Source: Cenococcum geophilum 1.58
Taxonomy: Eukaryota > Ascomycota > Dothideomycetes > Gloniales > Gloniaceae
Direction of reading: 5' to 3'
Assembly: GCA_001692895.1 (NCBI GenBank)
Contig: KV748245.1
Span: 62,001-126,000 of the forward strand
Length of the DNA stretch: 64,000 nt
In this document: positions 55,243 through 64,000 of the stretch, one piece after another
How positions within the stretch are numbered: the first letter of the stretch is position 1
Layout: every line of letters begins with the position of its first letter
Position numbers and translations under genes: made by a program
The notes under the pieces: generated by a model
What the model saw: only the letters and a program-made list of their open reading frames with translations
The model's database searches: none
Told to the model about the DNA's origin: nothing

Positions 55243-56600
55243 GATATATAGGTGTGGGCATTGGTTAGGGTGGAGCTAGATTAAATACTGTTATGCTAGC
55301 ACCGCAGGGGGAGCAGCGACTAGTTCCTCCTTAAGCACTAGATAATATTGCCGTTAATATTAAGTTATATATTATCTAGAGCTTATTTTCTAAAGGGATA
55401 AGTCCTGCTAGTAACCAAGACTATAATAACGAAGTAAAGCCTACTGGTACGTTTATATTTAGCCCTTAGCCTTATAATCTAATCCTATATATATAGAATA
55501 GTGGGCCGTAGTTATAGTTAATTATAATCTTCTTACAGCTAAGGACGATTAAAATCCTCTACTGGAATTAATGCTTAAATAGGTTAATAAAAAGGCTCTT
55601 AAGTATTAGATTAAACACTTAAAGTACGTTAAGACAGTTCTAGCTCCTAGATGGGACCTTAAAATTGTAAATAGCATACCGCGTCTGGCAAAAAGTTAGG
55701 AGTCTAATATTTGACTTTTTAAGGCACTTAGGAACTTTAACGTTATTGGTAGAAAGCCACTGTACCGGTATATAATATACGTCGTTATTATTTAATATAA
55801 TATGGAACGCGTAAAGGAACTTCTACAGACACTAGTAAGCCGGAGAGACTATAACGCACTGATTTCTTAGCAAGAAGAAAGTATACCCTAATACCTACTA
55901 TTACGCATAAAAAGACAAAATATAATTGAGAAAATTTAAGTGAAGGTGGACGATATAGATTCCTGGTTGAATGGCCCCGCATGCTTAGCTCTAAAAGAAG
56001 CTGATAGACCTATACCTTTAAAGGAGGTTATAGAAATCTTAGACTCTCTATAGGGTAAATTACCACTTATAGAGTTGCCGATAGAGATAGGATGGGCTAA
56101 AATAATACAGGCGACGAAGAACAGGATAATGATGATATTATAACTCTAACGCCAACTATAAGAAATAAGCTGACTAAGCTGAGGCTTTTACTAGGAAGGT
56201 TAAGGGAGGTAAGATTTGCATAGTATATAGTTGCTATTAGCGCTAACTATCTATAGACGGAACCTAAATCTTACCTACCGCACGTTCTAAGCTCGTCTCT
56301 TCTCTCTATTTTAGACACCTTACTACTACCAGTAAGCCTAGTAACTAAGCGCGGCCGTCTTAGCGACTTACTATATATATAGTCCTTTGGGACTATACGA
56401 AACACTATAAAGGTAGTAAAGCAAAGAGCCCTTAGACGTAAAGAGTAGAGTAGCTAGGATATATAAAGCGGTAATAAGAGCGCTACTAATATGAGTAAGG
56501 GTAAGAGTAAGAGTAAAGGCAAGGGTAAGAGTAAGGGTAAGGGTAAGGGTAAGAATAAAGACAGCATTATATAGGCCAAGGGACTCTGTAGGAGTAGTCG

Positions 56601-57480
56601 TGGGTAAAATACTATAGGTATTATAGGCAACTGAGTAGCAGTAATTTGGATTCTCTAATTACGCTTTTCCTAACTAGGGAATTATATACTGACCTAGTTT
56701 ATTGACTTTAGAACAGTACAACGACTCGCGATTAAAGCCCTTCTCTTACCTTCTTTACTACCTCTGGCGAAGCTACCGTTGCGCGCTGTACTTGATATAC
56801 TTATAATAAGGGTCCCTATAAACTGGCTTAATTATATTACCAATGTTACTTATATAGCTGGGGGGTAATCGATTTTTAGAAAAAATTTCCTATTAAATCT
56901 TTTAACTGTCCCGCAGTGACTAAGCAACCTTAAATTCAACCATTTTAACGCCTACTTCCTTTGGGCAATTGCAACAATTCCTGACCGAAAGACGTGGTTT
57001 ATACTTCCCCCACGTACGTAATTAAAGCTGTTACCTTATACTGTGTTTAATATGCATATAAGGAAGGCCTCTGTAACTTGGCTTGACCCTACTATAGATA
57101 TTAATGATATTAGTAGGGGGTAATCGATTTTTTGGAGTTGATTTCCTAAGGAGATTTTGGTTTTCCAAGCCAAAAAACCGCATTAAGTAATAACGTTCGG
57201 GAACGCAAATATATAACCCCTCCTACATCTACACTACCACTAAATCTTTTAGATTTTATACTCGGAGCTGCTTACAATAGGTATTCCTGGAAGATCTGCC
57301 GTATTAAAGTTTTAAAATTAAATATTGTTAACGTTTTATATAGGGGTCGTCGCTTAAGCTCCCGGGACAGGATTTTTAAAGTTTAACACCACTACCAAGT
57401 CTCATAACTTCCTCGTAACCATAAGCCCACCCTCTTCCTCCCATCATTCGGCGCCGAGCCTTATTGCGTCACTAAGCCAT
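56601..57480. other. 3' region of giant element
   Basis: No gene is recognised. A word GGGGGTAATCGATTTTT occurs twice (about 56864 and 57116), each followed by AATTTCC or GATTTCC, suggesting an old internal duplication of about 250 bp. Confidence 0.4.
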
Positions 57481-57481
57481 T

Positions 57482-57570
57482 ACATCGTCGCCGAGCCATT
57501 GCATCGTCGCCGAGCCATTGCATCGTCGCCGAGCCATTGCATTGCCGCCGAGCCATTGCATCGCCACCGA
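57482..57570. repeat. Tandem repeat, 19-bp GAGCCATTGCATCGTCGCC unit
   Basis: About five copies, nearly identical, with little RIP damage, followed by a run of ten C. Confidence 0.85.
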
Positions 57571-57597
57571 GCCCCCCCCCCTCTCTTCCAAAAATCA

Positions 57598-57775
57598 AGA
57601 TATACGAGATCCAAAAACGATCAAAAATCAAGGACGATCAAAAATCAAGAACGATCAAAAATCAGGAACGATCAAAAATCAGGGACGATCAAAAATCAAG
57701 AACGATCAAAAATCAAGAACGATCAAAAATCAAGAACGATCAAAAATCAAGAACGATCAAAAATCAAAAAAGATC
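57598..57775. repeat. Tandem repeat, 17-bp GATCAAAAATCAAGAAC unit
   Basis: Ten or so copies. Because 17 is not a multiple of three, the three plus-strand frames are read in turn and all stay open. They are not treated as genes. The array keeps CpA dinucleotides. Confidence 0.88.
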
Positions 57776-57859
57776 AATTTTGGTTCCCTGCGAGAATCGA
57801 CCTCGTTAGCCGTGCAATCGATTGCTCAATTGAGTAGACAGTGAGGTGGGGGACACGAA

Positions 57860-57998
57860 TCAGACGTCGCTACGGTATTCGCACCACCCCCTATGAGGGA
57901 GTCTCGATATACACCTGTATGATCTCATCCTGTAGGTGTAGATTTGAATCAAATCGAGGTAGTTACCTTACCTCAATACCACTGAGCCACATGGCGAT
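57860..57998 (-). repeat. tRNA-like sequence (possible SINE or tRNA relic)
   Basis: On the minus strand TGGCTCAGTGGT matches the pol III A box (57989-57978), and GATTTGATTCA resembles a B box with C-to-T and G-to-A changes (57955-57945). GAGGTA and TACCTC could form an anticodon-like stem with a 7-nt loop. The A-to-B spacing is about 10 nt shorter than in a normal tRNA, and the acceptor ends do not pair, so it is not a functional tRNA. Confidence 0.3.
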
Positions 57999-58233
57999 TT
58001 AGTTATCATGTGACCAAAAAAATTTAATATATAAGGCCTCAAATGAAATCACAATCAATATCTACACTAGCCCAAATATGCACTAAAATCGTGATCAATA
58101 TAATATCTATTGCCTATTAAAAGAAGTATCTAATTGTTACCACAAAGACTCTTCAAATCAAAGCTCGAAATCAAGGCTTCAAATCAAAGCTTCAAATCGT
58201 GGTTCAAATGGGGCGATATTTTGATGAGGCGAA
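57999..58233. other. Subterminal region of giant element, little RIP
   Basis: AT-rich but with many CpA dinucleotides, and repeats of AAATCAAAGCTTCAAATC type near 58150-58205. No gene. Confidence 0.4.
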
Positions 58234-58270
58234 TTTGACATTGGCGGTTTGGTACGTATGGCCCACCATA
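58234..58270 (-). repeat. Right terminal inverted repeat of giant element
   Basis: Mirror of the left end. The outer bases are CATA, followed by the TAGAC duplication. Confidence 0.88.
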
Positions 58271-58275
58271 TAGAC

Positions 58276-58400
58276 GACCGTCGCCGGAGCCAGATGACCG
58301 TCGCCAGAGCTAGACGACCGTCAGAGCCAGACAACCATCGTCATCGCCACACGACCGTCGCCAGAGCCACACGACAACCGTTCGAACGACCAGCCAGCGA
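58276..58400. repeat. 20-bp minisatellite, right part
   Basis: Continuation of the array cut at 42978, with units around GCCAGAGCTAGACGACCGTC. Confidence 0.85.
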
Positions 58401-58439
58401 ACACGATAAACGATTCGATCGATCGATCGAATCAAGGTG

Positions 58440-58550
58440 ACATAGACAGGTAGGCATAGATAGGTAGGCATAGACGGGTAGGTATAGATAGACAGGTAGG
58501 TAAGCAGGCAGGCAGGCAGGCAGGTAGGTAGGTAGGTAGGTAGGCAGATG
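58440..58550. repeat. Tetranucleotide tract (GGTA/GGCA)
   Basis: AGGTAGGCAGGCAGG-type units; inverse of the tract at 2110-2292. Confidence 0.9.
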
Positions 58551-58984
58551 ATTTAGAGCCTCCGCGAGAGGCTTCCCCCTTAACGCCTAAAGTAGATAGC
58601 TCTATATTTTATATAGTTATAATATAAATATATTTAAAAGTATACTATAGAAATCTATGGAAATATGTGATAATTTGGTTATTATGTAATATAATTATAA
58701 TTTATATAGTTACAATTTGTACAGTTTTTATAATTCGTACAATTCGTACAATTCGTACAGTTTGCGCACTATTTATTTATGGGGTAGCGTTTTGCCGTAA
58801 TTTGCTATTAGATGCTGCAAATTTATTATAAAACGCGTAAATTGCTATTAGGGTGCTGCAAACTTGTTGCAAAACGTGCGTTTTGCGTAAATTGCTATCG
58901 ACCATATACATCTGCCGCAACCGTACGGTTTGCGGCAATTTGCTGCAAACCGCAACAACGACCCCAAAAAAAAATTTCCTGATG
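58551..58984. repeat. Right end of minisatellite element copy 2
   Basis: Contains repeats such as AATTCGTACAATTCGTACA and several TTTGC/GCAAA-rich inverted words (AATTTGCTGCAAACCGC) that match the arms of the fold-back module at the other end. Confidence 0.65.
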
Positions 58985-61554
58985 TCCCTTTAGTCTTATA
59001 GGCCTCTACTTTTCCTAACTATTAGCTGCTTAATCCTAGTATACTTAGCTTACTCTTTAGCTAATGCCTAGTTCGCTTTTTATCTTTAATATACTATAAA
59101 CACGTATTTTTTAAGCATTTCTACTACTGTTATCCGTCTAAGCATTTTTCCGTAAGGAATCTTCTTAGTTAAAGTATTAAGTTTTCTAGCTTTTAAACTT
59201 CTGTTAAATACTAGCCGTATATATACTTAGCATTCCTATACTATTGCTTATTTAGCGCCTAATATATCCTTACAGGGTACTTCCAATTCTTTTCCTTTGG
59301 ATTCTTATATATTTTATATATATTATCTACATATATAATCTATAATAGCGTATAATATGCTAGGTACTTTAGGTTAACTCTTAACTTATCTTTATCTTTA
59401 AGTTTAAACCTTTATTATATTAATCTAAACGTTATAACTTTATTTATAGGTATTAAGATACGTCTCTTACTTTTCTAGTCCTCTAATCGTTTCTCTAGAT
59501 CCTTTAATATTATAATTAAGGCTTCTTTAATATAAGTTATAGCCTTCTCTATAATTAGGTAGTCCTAGATAACTTATTTATCTAACTATATATAGAAATC
59601 TTCCTATTTATCGTTATGTCGTTACCTATACCACTTTTAATATAGCTACTAGAGTGTATATAGCTTATCTATAAGGAAGTATCTTCTTATTACTATATTA
59701 TAATAGCCCTTTATATATCGTTCTTTAAATCTAGTTAAGATCCCTAAATCCTCTTTATCTTCTAGTTTAGTAAGCTACTTAGCTCTTAGCGTACCTACCC
59801 TAGGCCTATTAGTGATTTTTTATATAGGTGCTCTATCCCTTATATATTCTAATATACTAGATCTTTTATCTAATTTCTATTCTTACTATATAATAATTCT
59901 TTACCTAAACTCCATTATGGTTTCTTTTAGTTTTTATCTTATAAATAGATCCTTAAAGTCTTCTTACTTCTTAATCTTAGTTTATTTAATAGTCCTTATT
60001 TATATCTAGAAGTCTTAGTCCTATAAGATTCTTAATCCTAAGCTTACTTCTATCTTAAGCTTTACTCTAGCCTTAATCTAACTAGGCTTCTATAGTATTC
60101 TTATCTTGTTTTAAAAGTCTTAAATCTTACTTATCTTATCTTAAGAATCTTATATTCTTAGGAAACTTCGTCCTAAGCTTATTTATATATTACTAAACTA
60201 AGCCGTTGCTCTGCTCTATCGGTTATTGTCTATTATAGGTCCTTAAGCTTATCTTATCCTATCTTAGGGTTCTTAAGCGTTTTATATCTCTTTTTAAGAA
60301 TCTTAAGCCTTTAGCCTTTTGCCTTTATTAAGTGCTAAAGTAGTTTACTATTCTACTTCTCTTATATCTTATAAAGCAATAGATATCGTATCTAGTAGGG
60401 TCTTAATCCCTACTAATGTTCCCTATTTTGTAATAGAATTATCTTTTACCTCTTATATAACATCTCTAAGGTCTATATACTCCTAGTAAGCTACCTTTAT
60501 TACCTTATCATTATAGAATGTTTTGCCTATATTAAATTTATTATCCTTAATATTTAATCTATAAACTAGTTTGTTAGTTCCTCTAAACTTTAATCATTTT
60601 AGCTCCTATAGCTAATAGCTTACGCTATACTTAGCGTCTTTATAAATTCGGTATATATTATTGTAATAAAACGCGAAACTGTTAATTAAATATTCTTTTA
60701 TTCCTTATAGTACACTATTATCCTTCTATACGTATATATCTTCTACTAATCTTATTCTTTTTACTATATAGTAATTCTAACCACTCCTATAGTCTTTAAC
60801 GTAGTAACCCTATTTTCCGCAATTTATATAAACTCCTTCTTTAAACTATTTTTCTTACTATAGAGTCCGCCTAAACGTCTTCTACTATTAAGATTTTTGC
60901 TTTAGCCTCTGCTCCTTAAACCTTTAATTACTTAATTCTTATCCTCTAGGTTTCCATAATTTCTTATTTTATTTCTTAAATTCTTTAGTACTACTTTGGT
61001 CTATTAGCTCTGCGCTATACTATAGTTTTTAACTTTAACTTTATTACTACGTGCTTTGCGCCTTATATAACTATAGAACTCTATTCTAACCCTTCTTAGT
61101 CTGCCCTTATTAGTAAATCCTATTATTAATTTTTATTGCTTAATTAATTAAATCCCTAAGAGTATCCGCATCTTCTATTAGGATAATTACGTTCTAGACT
61201 TTTACTTTAAGTTCTTGTTTATACTATACTATAAGCACTTTATTATTTTATTTAACTTATATTACTAATATTTAAAACTACGTTATATACTTAATTGCTA
61301 AAGTCCTTTATACTAGGTTTTAAAGCTTTTTTTTTACTATAGTAGTTGCCTCTAGGTCTCTAAATATTTATATTAATTATTCCGCGAACCCGTTCTAACT
61401 TAAGAATATATATTATACCTCCTAGTTAGTAGTTATTATACCATACTCCTATACCTCTGTAAGGTAAGGCTTAAACTACTTAAGTGCCCTTCCCGTTAAG
61501 AATAATCCTATATAAGTAACTTAATCTATAGGCGTTTTTAGTTTAACTCCTTTC
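58985..61554 (-). pseudogene. Gag region of Gypsy copy B, degraded
   Basis: Collinear with copy A from 17430 to about 20115. Assigned to gag by position. It stops at CCTTTCTATAAC, where copy C begins. Confidence 0.4.
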
Positions 61555-61977
61555 TATAACGGAACCTTGTAGCAAGTACTACGATAGGCTCGTTAATAGG
61601 CTAGGTGTATAGGTAATGTAAATTAAAGTTAACAACGTAATAATAACTAGTGGAGTGGTTGCCTAATAGATTAACTCTAATTATATTCTAAGAATTACTA
61701 TAAGGAAGGAACTATCTAGGTAGGGACTAAAGGTCCTTAAATACACAACTATACTCCTATAAAATCCTTCTTATATATAATATACGTCTTATATATAAGG
61801 TACATAAGTCCTTCTTATTTCTCTTATTTAATGCGTAATACGTTATATAACCTTAGTTATTATTCTTCGTTATATAGTTCTATTGGCTTTATCTTAGACC
61901 GTGTCTAAATTAACTAACTAGCTTCTTCTAATTCTTCTCTAAGTAGTTATAATATTGTACTTAAAGCGTCCGTAATA
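61555..61977 (-). repeat. 3' LTR of Gypsy copy C
   Basis: 423 bp; keeps GGAACCTTGTAGCAAGTACT, closer to an unmutated state than the LTR of copy B. Confidence 0.85.
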
Positions 61978-62344
61978 CTATCTCCCTCCTCTCTATCTTC
62001 GTCCTTAAAGATTCTAAATATCTTTAGGTTGTTTACTAGAGGTATAATATCCGTCTAATTAATTTAGTTAATATCTTTACTTATTATACCTAAAGTCTCT
62101 TCTTCTTTACACGCCCAATGTCGTGCCCACACTGTTACTGCGATATTATCTCTTAGTGAGGTTATACTATCTCCGTATTCTCGTTGCTTAAAAAAGGGGC
62201 TAGTTTATATTATATTAGTAAGTCCATCTTCGCAACAATTATCCTCTTACTTAAAGTGCACTAAAGCAAATATTTACTCCTTTTATAACGTTTATTTTAT
62301 GTCTAATACTAAATATACGCGACCTATTACTCTTAATAGTTGTC

Positions 62345-62815
62345 TAGTTCCCTAATTAATTTGTCTTAAGGTTTTATATTTAATCTGCTGCTACGCGGCT
62401 AGATAGTAAACTGTCTTAAGCCTTTATTAAGCTAGAACGTTCTTATAATATAGAGTAAAAGGCTCTTAAAGCCCATATCGCGGCGTCTGCTTAGTTACTC
62501 TATCTTAAGAAGGTTTATAAGAAGGTTTATTTTAAAGAGTAGAAACTTATAAAATAAGGTTTATAGGAACTTAGCGATAAAAGAACGGATTTTCTTCTAA
62601 TAGAGAAGGAAATAAATCTAAGTAGTTCAGCAACTGCTCTTCTTAGGTCCCCCTTAGGTAACTTATTCTTTAGCGATCCTTCTTTATTAATACTACCTAA
62701 CCTAATTTCTTCTAATACTCCTATACCTTTCCTATAGCGTTTTTTAAATTTTCTAGTAGTTTCTAGGTAGTCTTAGTATAGCCTATCTACTTAACCTTGT
62801 ATTATATTTTATTGT
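62345..62815 (+). pseudogene. ORF antisense to pol in Gypsy C
   Basis: Reads SQALIKLERSYNIE, LKKVYKKVYFKE, LSDKRTDFLLIEKEI and SSSATALLRSPLGNLFFSDP with few stops, the cleanest of the three copies. Probably a basic, helical protein of unknown role. Confidence 0.6.
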
Positions 62816-64000
62816 TAATGTCCTTATAACTAACAATCTTTAAAACTTACTATTTGTTTTCTTTTTATCCTCTATATATATCTGCCTTATAAACTAGTAG
62901 CTTAATATTCTCATATACTAGCTCTAGCATCGCGATATACTATATAGGGTAGATTTTTATTTTAGCTAGTAGGTTTAACTTAAACGTAACCGGTGAAATC
63001 CTCTATATAATTTTAAAAGGTCCTAGTCTAATATAGTTTAACTTCTTACTTAGTTGTTAACTCTTAATATTTTTATATAGTAGCCATACTTTATCTCCCT
63101 CCTTAAGATCTAGTCCCTTAGATCTCTTAGTATTATAGTACTTTTTTATTTTCTCTTATACTTTCTTTATTAATTCTATAAGGTCTATATAAAGATTTAT
63201 TAACGTCTTTATTCTTTCCTTAGCTATACTACTCGTTTTCTTTACTTATTATAGTAATAACAATATTTTTAGCTTATATCCGTAATTTGCCTTAAATAGT
63301 AATATACCTATTCCTTCTTATAGTGTTACATTATATGCAAACTATATAACTAGTAATAATAATACCCAATTATTCTATATATAATTAATATAATGCCTTA
63401 AATACTATTCTAATATCTAATTTAATTTTTCTATTTAACCGTCCGTCTGTAGATAATATGCGGTAAAAGTTACTACTCTAACTTCTTACTCTGCTAAGAA
63501 TACTTCCTAAAATACTGCTACGAATCTTAGATCCCTGTCCGATATAATTTTACTTAGTACTCCATATCTTATAAATACTTCTTTAATATAAATTCTAGCG
63601 ACATCTTCCGCTAAGATTTCTTCTATATATGCTATAAAGTATCCCTACTTTATAAGCTTNTCTACTATTACTAANATNNCNTNNTAATCTTANCNNGTAA
63701 TAGGATNTNTTAANTTTAGNAACTTAATAATAAAGTCCTATAATATAACCTCCTATAGTCTCTTTAGTATTTTAATAGGTTATAGCCCTCTATATAGCTT
63801 ATACCTTATTAGTTTATTCCTTTAGCAATCTAGATATTTTTTTATAACTTTTCGCGCTAAGCCCTAGATTCCGTTAATAATATACTCCTCTTAGAGTCTT
63901 AATACTAAGCCCGTAGCTCTATTATATCCTTAAGTTATTCCCTTATAGAAATCTTCTATAAAGTGTTCTGCTATACTTCTTAGAATATACTTTACCTCTC
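62816..64000 (-). pseudogene. Integrase-side pol of Gypsy copy C, partial
   Basis: Collinear with 14170-15350 of copy A. RIP-type stops are frequent. No active-site box lies inside the visible part. Confidence 0.55.

Larger units (their letters stand above)
48340..56600 (+). pseudogene. Giant element ORF3, unrecognised, split by Gypsy E
   Basis: A plus-strand frame runs from about 48360 (ESHA/RGLSNNDFNLASTDAL) to MPVRY at the insertion point. After Gypsy E and one GATAT are removed it continues without frame change as IGVGIG.GGARLNTVMLAPQ. Further on it passes through text such as QEESIPQYLLLRIKRQNIIE and PLKEVIEILDSL (about 55860-56060). It ends in a Lys-Gly-Ser-Lys repeat (about 56490-56565). 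Some frame changes occur between 55400 and 56450. Stops again look like mutated Gln codons. I recognise no domain. A basic tail suggests nucleic-acid or chromatin contact (inference). Confidence 0.4.
42979..58270 (+). mobile_element. Giant TIR DNA transposon with integrase-like transposase
   Basis: A 37-bp inverted repeat starting TATGGTGGGCCATACGTACC ends both sides. TAGAC is duplicated outside it (42974-42978 and 58271-58275), and deleting the element plus one TAGAC restores a regular minisatellite unit, so the ends are precise. Length is 15,292 bp, or about 8.7 kb without the nested Gypsy E. Three plus-strand ORF relics lie inside. A 5-bp duplication and an rve-type transposase set it apart from Tc1/mariner, hAT, Mutator and CACTA. 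I cannot name the family. Confidence 0.8.
41361..58984. mobile_element. Minisatellite TIR element (copy 2), host of the giant element
   Basis: The ends are CATTAGGA at the left and TCCTGATG at the right, each followed inward by a T or A homopolymer and GGGG/GGGC. A TC dinucleotide flanks both sides, and removing the element restores the copy A text AGCTCCCT. Without the nested giant element it is about 2.3 kb. It holds the same 12-bp, 20-bp and tetranucleotide arrays as copy 1 in reverse order. Confidence 0.72.
36599..61554 (-). mobile_element. Ty3/Gypsy LTR retrotransposon, copy B, interrupted and truncated
   Basis: Same family and orientation as copy A. It starts with a 421-bp 3' LTR (36599-37019) and a purine tract. 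At 41360 it is broken by the minisatellite element and resumes at 58985, where CTTTAGTC continues the text of copy A. It ends at 61554, where the LTR of copy C starts, so its own 5' LTR is not in the window. Gene-coding parts total about 7.3 kb. Confidence 0.82.
61555..64000 (-). mobile_element. Ty3/Gypsy LTR retrotransposon, copy C, cut by window edge
   Basis: Starts with a 423-bp LTR (61555-61977) and the same purine tract and antisense frame as copies A and B, so it is the 3' end of a third minus-strand copy. The rest lies beyond the window. It is inserted in or abuts copy B. The target duplication cannot be checked. N bases occur at 63660-63720. Confidence 0.82.

Noticed and set aside
55788-55982. 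64-codon minus-strand frame in the giant element
   Set aside because: Opposite strand to ORF3, no motif, short.
57499-57844. Three overlapping plus-strand frames with QKSRT/KNQERSK repeats
   Set aside because: Produced by the 17-bp and 19-bp tandem repeats; all three frames are open at once.
57860-57998. Functional tRNA gene
   Set aside because: A-to-B box spacing is too short, the acceptor stem does not pair, and the base before the possible anticodon is not U.
42979-58270. Starship-type giant element
   Set aside because: No DUF3435 tyrosine recombinase was recognised inside. It has true TIRs and a 5-bp duplication, and its transposase relic is rve-like.
42979-58270. TA target duplication of a Tc1/mariner insertion at the giant element
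   Set aside because: TA is present at both ends, but only the 5-bp TAGAC model restores the minisatellite unit exactly when the element is removed.

Overview
The window comes from a filamentous ascomycete (Pezizomycotina; a Dothideomycete-like fungus is plausible but not proven). Three things point there: short fungal introns of 53-81 nt with CTAAT-type branch sites, a HET-NACHT-WD40 gene of the class known from fungal allorecognition, and transposons eroded by repeat-induced point mutation (RIP). RIP shows as very few CpA, excess TpA, and stops sitting where Gln (CAG/CAA to TAG/TAA) or Trp codons are expected. Scattered N bases lie almost entirely inside repeats.

Layout. 1-6.46 kb: degraded mobile DNA with a minus-strand coding relic, a TIR element made almost wholly of minisatellites (1497-3502), a Crypton-type tyrosine recombinase relic (about 3700-4822) and duplicated blocks. 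6.46-20.85 kb: a RIP-inactivated Ty3/Gypsy element (copy A, minus strand, 423-bp LTRs, target duplication ACTAT/ACCAT) carrying a nested gag-only LTR element (D, 7479-13917). 20.86-30.76 kb: the only gene island, with balanced base composition and two supported minus-strand genes. One is an intact 1344-residue HET-NACHT-WD40 NLR (21194-25284, one 56-nt intron). The other is a five-exon gene for a 609-residue Myb/SANT-like nuclear protein (27332-29408). 30.76-36.6 kb: a LINE (minus strand) flanked by inverted, extremely AT-rich arms. 36.6-64 kb: a nest in which Gypsy copy B contains a second minisatellite TIR element (41361-58984), which contains a giant TIR element (42979-58270), which contains another Gypsy (E, 48652-55242, perfect GATAT duplication). 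Gypsy copy C abuts B at 61555 and runs off the window.

The best candidate for something undescribed is the giant TIR element: 15.3 kb, or 8.7 kb without Gypsy E. It has 37-bp TIRs with one or no mismatch and a 5-bp TAGAC duplication, and removing it restores an intact minisatellite unit. It carries three same-strand reading-frame relics: a Pro-rich/acidic/Cys-rich/Gly-rich protein, an rve-integrase-like transposase whose presumed D-D-E triad now reads D-N-K, and an unrecognised ORF ending in Lys-Gly-Ser repeats and split by Gypsy E. Two further themes stand out. Coding relics antisense to pol lie beside the 3' LTR in both Gypsy families, and two inverted copies of a satellite-carrying TIR element occur.

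Only the gene island is likely to be functional. The repeats are related mainly through insertion order and shared RIP damage. All repeat-family names come from motifs read by eye; no database search was possible.
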